A DNA stretch of 9,929 nucleotides from an uncultured Actinomycetes bacterium (GTDB lineage Bacteria; Actinomycetota; Thermoleophilia; Miltoncostaeales; Miltoncostaeaceae), in contig CAIYRJ010000227.1 in assembly GCA_903928615.1 (NCBI GenBank), forward strand, positions 1 through 9,929. Reading direction: 5' to 3'. Shown here in pieces: positions 1 to 4,970 of the stretch (the first letter of the stretch is position 1; every line of letters starts with the position of its first letter). The notes beneath the pieces are model-generated. The model worked only from the letters and a program-made list of their open reading frames with translations, was not told the origin of the DNA and ran no database searches. A program made the translations under genes and the position numbers.

Positions 1-275
1 CGATCGCCCGACCGGGCGGCGAGGTGCTGCTGTACGGCGGCTGCGCCGCGGGCACCACGGTGACCCTGCCCACGTTCCCGCTGCACTACGGCGAGTTGGC
101 GATCCGCGGCTCGTATCACCACACGCCCGAGGCCGTGCGCGAGGCCCTCGTCCGCCTCGCGGCGAACGACGCGCCCTACGACGAGCTGTTCGGCGACGAG
201 ATCGGGCTGGAGGACGTGGCCGACGTGCTGCGGGCGGGGTCGGGCGAGAAGCGCCCGGTGCGCACGGCCCCCTAG
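1..275 (+). CDS. Zinc-type medium-chain alcohol dehydrogenase, C-terminal fragment (5' end outside window)
   Basis: Partial gene: the frame is open from the first bases (codons from position 3) to a TAG at 273-275, giving about 90 C-terminal residues. The fragment has the pattern PGGEVLLYGG, then HYGELAIRGSYHHTPEAVREAL, then a late segment DEIGLEDVADVL. In medium-chain NAD(P)-dependent dehydrogenases this corresponds to the last Rossmann strand ('GG.vvl.G'), the 'el.i.Gsy' segment and the 'i.Led...A' helix. The zinc ligands and the nucleotide-binding glycines would lie upstream, so neither substrate nor cofactor can be inferred. It ends tail-to-tail with the minus-strand AT-hook gene, and the two stop codons share the tetramer CTAG. 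Family is fairly sure from the C-terminal pattern; sorbitol/threonine dehydrogenase-like members look closest. Confidence 0.8.
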   Translation, partial: IARPGGEVLLYGGCAAGTTVTLPTFPLHYGELAIRGSYHHTPEAVREALVRLAANDAPYDELFGDEIGLEDVADVLRAGSGEKRPVRTAP

Positions 276-709
276 GAGTTCTTGGCGATCAGCTTCTTGA
301 GCTCGTCGAACTGCGCGGCCTGGGCCCGCAGCGTGGCCAGCTCGGACTCCTGGCGGCGCACCAGCCTGGCGAGGTCCTTGACGGCCTCGTCGAGCTTGGC
401 GATTACGGCCTCGACGTCCGCCGTCGCGCGTCCCGACCCCGGGGGACGCCCCCGTCGCGTGCGCGGCTCGAGGGCCACGCCGCGCTTGCGCGCGATGCGG
501 TAGTAGTTGGCCGCCACGGTGCCGGCGCGTCGGCCGGTGCGCCTCGAGATGTCCTCGAAGGCGTCGCTCTTCGACATCGCGCCGCCTGCGGTCATGGTCT
601 CCACCTCGGCGAAGATCGCCTCGGCGACGCCACCGCGCGGTGCCCCGCCGCCCGCCGCTGGGGCCGCGCCGTCGGCGGCCGGCGCCGCGGTGCTCGCGTT
701 GTCAGTCAT
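272..709 (-). CDS. Small DNA-binding protein: Myb/RsfA-like HTH, AT-hook and C-terminal coiled coil
   Basis: 145-residue protein, probably a transcription regulator or nucleoid-associated protein. Residues 1-28 are a low-complexity Ala/Pro/Gly tail. Residues 29-77 are predicted helical, with AFEDISRRTGRRAGTVAANYYR (50-71, joined here by position: A50-F51-E52 to Y70-R71) resembling the helix-turn-helix of RsfA/Myb-like bacterial regulators. Residues 85-94, RRGRPPGSGR, are a good AT-hook (core RGRP) for AT-rich minor grooves. Residues 97-142 are an amphipathic helix with spaced Leu/Val, consistent with a dimerising coiled coil. The ATG at 709 is preceded by GGGAG (718-722) 8 nt away and by a strong promoter carrying a palindrome, so autoregulation is likely. 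Target genes are unknown. The HTH relationship is from memory of the family pattern; the AT-hook is directly visible. Confidence 0.82.
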   Translation of the reverse strand: MTDNASTAAPAADGAAPAAGGGAPRGGVAEAIFAEVETMTAGGAMSKSDAFEDISRRTGRRAGTVAANYYRIARKRGVALEPRTRRGRPPGSGRATADVEAVIAKLDEAVKDLARLVRRQESELATLRAQAAQFDELKKLIAKNS

Positions 710-739
710 CGACCCATCTCCCGGTAGTGGTCATCCGGG

Positions 740-768
740 GTAATACACATGTCAATTACATGTGTCAA
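740..768 (-). promoter_or_regulatory. Sigma70-type promoter of the AT-hook gene
   Basis: On the minus strand a perfect -35 TTGACA (768-763) is followed by exactly 17 nt and TATTAC (745-740), which matches 4 of 6 bases of TATAAT. Transcription would start near 733, leaving a leader of about 24 nt with the GGGAG ribosome site at 722-718. It is the best canonical promoter in the window. Confidence 0.7.
745..765. promoter_or_regulatory. Palindromic operator candidate inside the promoter
   Basis: Perfect inverted repeat: ACACATGT (745-752), spacer CAATT, ACATGTGT (758-765). Each arm contains the self-palindromic ACATGT, and the two are centred 11 bp apart, about one helical turn. The repeat covers most of the -35/-10 spacer and touches both hexamers, so a bound protein would block RNA polymerase. 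The obvious candidate ligand is the HTH/AT-hook protein encoded directly downstream; that is inference. A third ACATG lies at 783-787. Confidence 0.65.
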
Positions 769-798
769 ATCCGATATATAAAACATGCAAGAGCCAGA

Positions 799-818
799 TA
801 TTCACCCGGTGGTGAATA
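799..818. repeat. Perfect 8-bp inverted repeat at the end of the FIST gene
   Basis: TATTCACC (799-806), loop CGGT, GGTGAATA (811-818). It overlaps the stop codon of the minus-strand FIST gene (802-804). As RNA it would be an 8-bp hairpin, but no U-run follows immediately; TTTTATATAT comes about 10-15 nt later on the minus strand. It may be a weak terminator, or a second operator in the AT-rich island. Confidence 0.45.
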
Positions 819-1974
819 CGGCGAGGGTCGCCGTGAATCCGTGCAGGTGGGCGCGGCCCCCGACGGGCCCGATCTCGCCATTGCAGAAGAGGCCCGTGAG
901 CGGTACCGGGCCGAGCACGTCGGCCACGGCCCGCGCATCGTGGTCCGGTTCCGGGAACATCCTCGTGCCGCGCCCGTTGCAGGTGAAGAGCAGGGCACCG
1001 CCCGCGGCCCCGCCCGGTACCTCCTCGAGCGCCCGGCGCAGGTCCGCGTCGGCCGACTCGTGGTCGCGCACCTGCAGGCGCATCACCTGGCCCACCCGCA
1101 CGCGCTCGCCGAGCGCGATGGCACCCGACGACGGGTCGCCGCCGAGGATGCCGCGGATCAGGAAGTCGCCCTGCTCGAGCTGCGGCTTGTTGCCGTCCTC
1201 CACGAGGCCCGCCAGCACGCCCTGGTCGACGAGCGCACGGTCCTCGGCGGGGAGGTCCTCGACCACGGCCTGCACGCGCTCGAGCGCGGGGCGCCCCGCG
1301 AGCTGCTCCACCACCCCGTCGTGGCAGGCCGTGATTGTCATCTCGGGGCCGACGGGCCGGCACCCCTGCGAGACCACCGCATGGGCGCCCGGCACCACCA
1401 CGCCCACGGCCCCCTCTGCGAGCACGTGCTCGCCGAAGATGAGGCGGTGCTCGCCCGGTCCCCGCCCGCCCGACGCCATGCCGCCGATCACTGTTCGCGT
1501 CGCGGGCTTGCCATCAGGGCCGTGCAGGGAGTCCGGCGGGAACGAGAATGGGTCGGCGAGCAGGATCACCGCGTGGTCGGTGGCGATCTCCTGGGGCGCG
1601 TGGGGATCCACCTGCGCGGGCCAGCCCGTGAGCACGGTCGCGCCGTCCTCGTCGAGGCCCGGGTCGAGCACGAATGGCTCGAGGACGGTGTCGGGGAGGG
1701 CGGCCGCCCAGAGCGACAGGCCCGGCGGGGCCTCGACCTCGCGGCCGGTGCCGATGACGGCCTCGGCCGTGCATCCGATGAGGGCCCCGGGGCCGAGCTC
1801 GGCGGTGACGATCGCGGCGATGCCGGCGGCGTTTGCCATGAGGTCCGGGGTGGCGAAGAGCACCACCAGGTCAGGCCGTCGATCGCCGAGGTCGCGGCGC
1901 ACCGCCGCGCATGCCTCGCGGGCGGCATCGCCGGGTTGCGGGAGCGTGCTGAGGGCCGAGGCGAACGCGTTCAC
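802..1974 (-). CDS. FIST domain protein (FIST_N plus FIST_C)
   Basis: 390-residue soluble protein with both halves of the FIST family, a sensory module thought to bind small ligands such as amino acids. The N-terminal half (about 34-200) has DLVVLFATPDL, IGCTAE (66-71) and VIGGMASGG (162-170). The C-terminal half (about 205-388) has QGCRPVGP, FLIRGILGGDP, LFTCNGRG (329-336) and LFCNGEIGP (362-370), followed by the terminal HGFTATLAVF strand. Length fits a complete stand-alone FIST protein. No kinase, cyclase or methyl-accepting domain is fused and none is encoded nearby, so its output is unknown. The GTG at 1974 has no Shine-Dalgarno sequence; a weak -10-like GACACT lies 6 nt upstream (1986-1981), so a leaderless start is possible. 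It points towards the AT-hook gene, 92 bp downstream, which has its own promoter. Confidence 0.88.
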   Translation of the reverse strand: MNAFASALSTLPQPGDAAREACAAVRRDLGDRRPDLVVLFATPDLMANAAGIAAIVTAELGPGALIGCTAEAVIGTGREVEAPPGLSLWAAALPDTVLEPFVLDPGLDEDGATVLTGWPAQVDPHAPQEIATDHAVILLADPFSFPPDSLHGPDGKPATRTVIGGMASGGRGPGEHRLIFGEHVLAEGAVGVVVPGAHAVVSQGCRPVGPEMTITACHDGVVEQLAGRPALERVQAVVEDLPAEDRALVDQGVLAGLVEDGNKPQLEQGDFLIRGILGGDPSSGAIALGERVRVGQVMRLQVRDHESADADLRRALEEVPGGAAGGALLFTCNGRGTRMFPEPDHDARAVADVLGPVPLTGLFCNGEIGPVGGRAHLHGFTATLAVFTTG

Positions 1975-2044
1975 GCGGCCAGTGTCCCGCAGGGTGCGCG
2001 GCCGTGCCGTGCCTACGGAAAGCCCGACCCCGAACGGGGGCCGC

Positions 2045-2073
2045 TTGACACCCGCCCCGCGGACTGGTCAGGT
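2045..2073 (+). promoter_or_regulatory. Possible promoter of the membrane protein gene
   Basis: A perfect TTGACA (2045-2050) is followed by 17 nt and TCAGGT (2068-2073), a poor -10 matching mainly at its first and last T. It lies in the 139-bp divergent region between the FIST gene and the membrane protein gene. The good -35 and spacing support it; the -10 does not. Confidence 0.35.
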
Positions 2074-2081
2074 TCACGGAG

Positions 2082-2117
2082 ATGCGCCATCGCACCGCCG
2101 CCGAGCGACCCCAGTGA
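2082..2117 (+). other. Possible 11-codon leader ORF overlapping the next start
   Basis: ATG at 2082 opens a reading frame MRHRTAAERPQ that stops at TGA 2115-2117, inside the GTGA that starts the membrane protein gene at 2114. The ATG is 8 nt after the candidate -10, so it could be the 5' end of a nearly leaderless mRNA. The downstream GTG has only a weak ribosome site, so translational coupling is conceivable. Short chance ORFs are common, so support is weak. Confidence 0.2.
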
Positions 2118-2992
2118 ACCGCCGGCCCTCGCTCCCGAGGCGCATCACCGCGATCGTCGCCGCCGGGCTCGCGACGCTCGCCTGGCTGCTCGCCGTGTTC
2201 GTATGGACCTCCACCTCGAAGGTCACCGAGACGGGTGGCTTCGCGGCCGTCACCGTCGAGACGGTCCAGAGCCCCGAGGGAACCATGCTGGTCACCGACG
2301 CCCTCCTCGACCAGGTGGACGCCTACGCGAAGGCGAACGGCTACGCCTTCACCCCGACCGCGCGCACGCAGATCGAGGACAGCCTCACGAAGGCGATCGA
2401 CGGCACCGAGTTCCCCGGTCTCATGGGCCCGGCGATCGAGGCCGCGCGGCAGGCCTACGTCGCCGCGCCCGACGGGCCGATCACGCTCGACTTCGCGAGC
2501 CTCCGGCCGCTCGCGGTGGAGAAGGTGCAGCAGGTCAATCCCGGGCTTGTCTCGCGCATCCCTCCTGCCAGTGACCTCACGGTGACGGTCCAGAAGCAGG
2601 AGGTCCCGCCGGTGCTCCGGACGATCGAAGAGGCCAGCGGCACCCTGCAGTGGTCCCCGGTGTGGCTCCTGCTCATCGCCGTGGCGCTCGCCGCCCTCGG
2701 GCTCTGGGCATCCGCCACCCGCGGACGGATGCTCATGGGCTTCGGGATCGCCTCGATCGTGATCGCGTTCGTGCCCCTCGCGATGTACCTGGCGATTCCG
2801 CCGATCACCGCGTCGTTCGCCGAGGCCGGGAACCCGGCCGACCTGGTGTCCACGGCCACGGTGGCGATCCTCTCGAGATGGTGGATCGCCCTCCTGGTCG
2901 CCGCGCTCGTGGGCGTGGCGCTGATCGGCGCGTCCGTCTACATGCGGCGGCGCCCGGTGCAGCGGCGCGGGCCGGTGGTGCTCGGGCGCTAG
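2114..2992 (+). CDS. Unrecognised membrane protein with four TM helices and an extracytoplasmic domain
   Basis: 292 residues from GTG 2114, the only reasonable start before the first hydrophobic helix. TM1 is about residues 11-31, after the positive N-terminus NRRPSLPRR. Residues 33-180 form a hydrophilic domain, predicted outside the cytoplasm, with helical segments (TMLVTDALLDQVDAYAKANG, 57-76) and a proline-bounded segment SDLTVTVQKQEVPPVLRTIE. TM2 (about 183-199), TM3 (206-228) and TM4 (256-275) follow, and the Arg-rich tail MRRRPVQRR (277-285) is cytoplasmic. I do not recognise a named family and see no catalytic motif. It ends in a stop that overlaps the stop of the rhomboid gene on the other strand. 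The topology, one helix, ectodomain, then a three-helix bundle, could suit a sensor or transport accessory protein, but no function can be assigned. Confidence 0.8.
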   Translation: MNRRPSLPRRITAIVAAGLATLAWLLAVFVWTSTSKVTETGGFAAVTVETVQSPEGTMLVTDALLDQVDAYAKANGYAFTPTARTQIEDSLTKAIDGTEFPGLMGPAIEAARQAYVAAPDGPITLDFASLRPLAVEKVQQVNPGLVSRIPPASDLTVTVQKQEVPPVLRTIEEASGTLQWSPVWLLLIAVALAALGLWASATRGRMLMGFGIASIVIAFVPLAMYLAIPPITASFAEAGNPADLVSTATVAILSRWWIALLVAALVGVALIGASVYMRRRPVQRRGPVVLGR

Positions 2993-3933
2993 CCCCCGGC
3001 CGGGGGTTCCTCGGCGTCGTCGAGGGGATCGATCAGCGCGTGGGCCTCGATGGCCCGGTCGCCCGGCACCATGATGTCGCGCGGCCCGCCGGCCAGGAAG
3101 TCCGGGACGTCGAAGCCGGCCATGCGGCGCACGTACGCGGGGATTCCCGCATCGCCGAGCATGCCCTGGATCATCTCCGCCTCGGGCTGGTTTCGCGCGA
3201 TCGCCACGCGCACCCATTGCACCTCGGCTCGAGCCGGGCCCCCGCGGCCGGCCGCCGCCGGAATCGCCAGCAGCGCCCCGAGCGCGAAGCCCACCACATG
3301 CAGCCAGTGGGCGGTGTCCGACTGCGCGCCCGAGAGCGCGGCGATGGTCTCCCAGGCGATCCAGGCGGCGATGAGGATCCACGCGGGCAGGCCGCCACCG
3401 CGAGCGGTCCCCGTCCACGCCAGGTGCAGGCGGGCCTTCGGGAAGAGCACGAGGTAGGCGCCCAGCACGGCGGCCACGATGCCCGAACCGCCGATGACCG
3501 GCTGGGGCGACGCGGCGTCGAACCAGGCCTCGGCGATGAAGGCCAGGTAGCCGACGCCGACCACGAACGGCAGGAACCGCGCTCGCCCGAGGCGCTCCTC
3601 GAGCGATGGGGCGAAGACCCAGATGAACACGAGGTTGCCCAGCAGGTGCCACCACGACGCATGGAGGAACTGCGCGGTGAGCGCCTCCACCCAGGGCGAG
3701 TGCTCGGCCGAGAGCAGCACGCACGGGTCGGCGGCCACGGGGCCGTCCTGGCCCGTGAGGTGCGCCGGCACCATGCCCCAGCGGCAGGCGAGGGCCTGCG
3801 AGGAGTCGTCGATGTTGCCGTCGTCGGGGCGCAGCGCCTGCACCAGCCACATCACGGCCCACGCGACCATGAGGGCATAGGTGAGGACGGGAACGCGCGG
3901 GCGCGGGAGGTCGTCCGAGAGGATCCGCGCCAT
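2989..3933 (-). CDS. Rhomboid-family intramembrane serine protease with C-terminal DUF2007-like domain
   Basis: 314 residues from ATG 3933. Rhomboid peptidases cleave transmembrane substrates within the membrane. All hallmarks are present: H91-x4-H96-x3-N100 (HASWWHLLGN), the nucleophile Ser150 in GGSG (148-151) and the catalytic His212 in HVVGFALG. About six hydrophobic segments span residues 15-228, including LTYALMVAWAVMWLVQ near the N-terminus. Residues 238-303 are soluble and read like DUF2007: an initial strand (VQWVRVAIA), PEAEMIQGMLGDAGIPAYVRR, then GGPRDIMVPGDRAIEAHAL. DUF2007 is a small domain of unknown, possibly signalling, role. The start follows the argF-like stop by 11 nt, so the two are probably co-transcribed; the ribosome site is poor (GCGGACGG). 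Upstream in-frame ATGs fall inside argF and are rejected. Substrate is unknown. Confidence 0.93.
   Translation of the reverse strand: MARILSDDLPRPRVPVLTYALMVAWAVMWLVQALRPDDGNIDDSSQALACRWGMVPAHLTGQDGPVAADPCVLLSAEHSPWVEALTAQFLHASWWHLLGNLVFIWVFAPSLEERLGRARFLPFVVGVGYLAFIAEAWFDAASPQPVIGGSGIVAAVLGAYLVLFPKARLHLAWTGTARGGGLPAWILIAAWIAWETIAALSGAQSDTAHWLHVVGFALGALLAIPAAAGRGGPARAEVQWVRVAIARNQPEAEMIQGMLGDAGIPAYVRRMAGFDVPDFLAGGPRDIMVPGDRAIEAHALIDPLDDAEEPPAGG
2993..3006. terminator. GC-rich palindrome between convergent genes, possible terminator
   Basis: A perfect 14-bp palindrome, five C, GGCC, five G, begins directly after the + strand stop codon and lies inside the last codons of the rhomboid gene. It could form a very stable five-pair stem with a GGCC loop, but no T-run follows on either strand. 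High-GC genomes often use such hairpins, so a bidirectional terminator is possible but unproven. Confidence 0.3.
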
Positions 3934-3944
3934 CGCGCCGTCCG

Positions 3945-4886
3945 CTAGCCCAGGACGTGCATGAGGAGTGCCGCCTGCACGTGCAGGCGGTTCTCGGACT
4001 CGTCCCACACGGCCGAGCGCGGCCCGTGGTAGACGGCACGGGTGATTTCGAGCCCGTCGTGCGCCGGGAGCGGGTGCAGGGCGACGGCGTCGGGCGCGGC
4101 GGCATCCATGAGCGCCTCGTCAACCCGGTACGGCGCGAACACCCGGAGGCGCTCGGCCTCCTCGTCCTCGTCGCCCATCGACACCCAGACGTCCGTGTAC
4201 ACCGCCCTCGCACCGTCAACCGCTTCGCGGGGATCGGTGACCACCCACACGCGGCCGCCGCGCTCGCGCGCGATGGCGTCGGCCCGCTCCACCACGTCGG
4301 GGTCCGGCAGGTAGCCCTCCGGGCAACCGGCCACGACCTCCATGCCCATGAGCGCTCCCGCGACCATGAGTGAGTGGCAGCAGTTGTTTCCGTCGCCCAC
4401 GTACGCCGCGCGCACGCCGGCCGGGTCGCCGAAGCGCTCGCGGATGGTCATGACGTCGGCCAGGCCCTGGCAGGGGTGGTGGTCATGGGTGAGGGCATTG
4501 ATCACCGGCACGTCGGCGTGCTCGGCGAGCGCCACCACCTTCGCGTGGTCGACCGTGCGGATGACGATGGCGTCCACGAACCGGGACAGCACCTTCGCGG
4601 TGTCCTCGATGGTCTCGCCGCGTCCCAGCTGCATGTCGCGCCCGGCGAGCACCACGGGGTGCCCGCCGAGGCGCGCGATGCCCACCTCGAACGAGACGCG
4701 CGTGCGCGTCGAGGGCTGCTCGAAGATGAGGGCCACGCTGCGGCCGGCCAGCGCCTGCGGCCACTCGGGGTCGGCCTTGAGCCGGTCGGCGAGGTCGAGC
4801 ACCTCGCGCACGGCATCGGCGGGGTGGTTCATGAGGCTCAGCACGGAGCGGCCCGCGAGGGCGGGGTGGGGTGCGATCTGTGACAT
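3945..4886 (-). CDS. argF: Ornithine carbamoyltransferase
   Basis: 313 residues, the usual length for the enzyme that makes citrulline from ornithine and carbamoyl phosphate in arginine synthesis. Carbamoyl phosphate binding is shown by STRTR (59-63) and HPCQ (137-140). The ornithine-side loop DVWVSMGDEDE (232-242) is typical of ornithine rather than aspartate carbamoyltransferase. MQLGRGETIEDTAKVLSR (85-102) is also characteristic. One key motif deviates: the usual HCLPAHRG reads HPLPAHDG (271-278), so the ornithine-contacting cysteine is proline and the later arginine is aspartate. This may alter activity or specificity. Start ATG 4886 fits homologues; it has no Shine-Dalgarno sequence, and TACGCT lies 6 nt upstream, suggesting a leaderless mRNA. 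No other arg genes are in the window; the next gene is a rhomboid protease. A related carbamoyltransferase with another amine substrate is the alternative. Confidence 0.88.
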   Translation of the reverse strand: MSQIAPHPALAGRSVLSLMNHPADAVREVLDLADRLKADPEWPQALAGRSVALIFEQPSTRTRVSFEVGIARLGGHPVVLAGRDMQLGRGETIEDTAKVLSRFVDAIVIRTVDHAKVVALAEHADVPVINALTHDHHPCQGLADVMTIRERFGDPAGVRAAYVGDGNNCCHSLMVAGALMGMEVVAGCPEGYLPDPDVVERADAIARERGGRVWVVTDPREAVDGARAVYTDVWVSMGDEDEEAERLRVFAPYRVDEALMDAAAPDAVALHPLPAHDGLEITRAVYHGPRSAVWDESENRLHVQAALLMHVLG

Positions 4887-4892
4887 CGCATA

Positions 4893-4898
4893 AGCGTA
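4893..4898 (-). promoter_or_regulatory. Candidate leaderless -10 box of argF
   Basis: TACGCT on the minus strand fits TANNNT and ends 6 nt before the ATG at 4886, the spacing at which the start codon would be the first transcribed base. No good -35 is seen. The same arrangement precedes three other genes here that also lack a Shine-Dalgarno sequence. Confidence 0.4.
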
Positions 4899-4960
4899 TC
4901 GCGAGGTTCGAGGGCGTCCCGTCCGGCGCATCGGGCACGATCGGAGCGTCAGGCCGTTCG

Positions 4961-4970
4961 AGGAGGCGCT
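4961..4970 (+). promoter_or_regulatory. Ribosome binding site fixing the GTG start of the glutamate-synthase-like gene
   Basis: A full AGGAGG (4961-4966) precedes GTG 4971 by 4 nt. It is the strongest Shine-Dalgarno sequence in the window and supports GTG 4971, which places the membrane anchor at the very N-terminus. Confidence 0.7.

Noticed and set aside
785..2113. Long upstream extension of the membrane protein frame
   Set aside because: The translated part before 2114 is a low-complexity Ser/Arg/Pro shadow of FIST. The real protein begins just before the first transmembrane helix.
640..2574. A 644-codon open frame on the + strand across the FIST gene
   Set aside because: It is an antisense shadow caused by high GC. 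Its translation is Arg/His/Ala-rich with no domain, while the minus strand encodes a clear FIST protein.
2650..3948. A 432-codon + strand frame over the rhomboid gene
   Set aside because: Shadow composition; the opposite strand carries all rhomboid catalytic motifs.
1871..4219. A 782-codon minus-strand frame
   Set aside because: Out-of-frame shadow over the rhomboid gene, the antisense of the membrane protein gene and part of argF; composition is Arg/Gly/His-rich without motifs.
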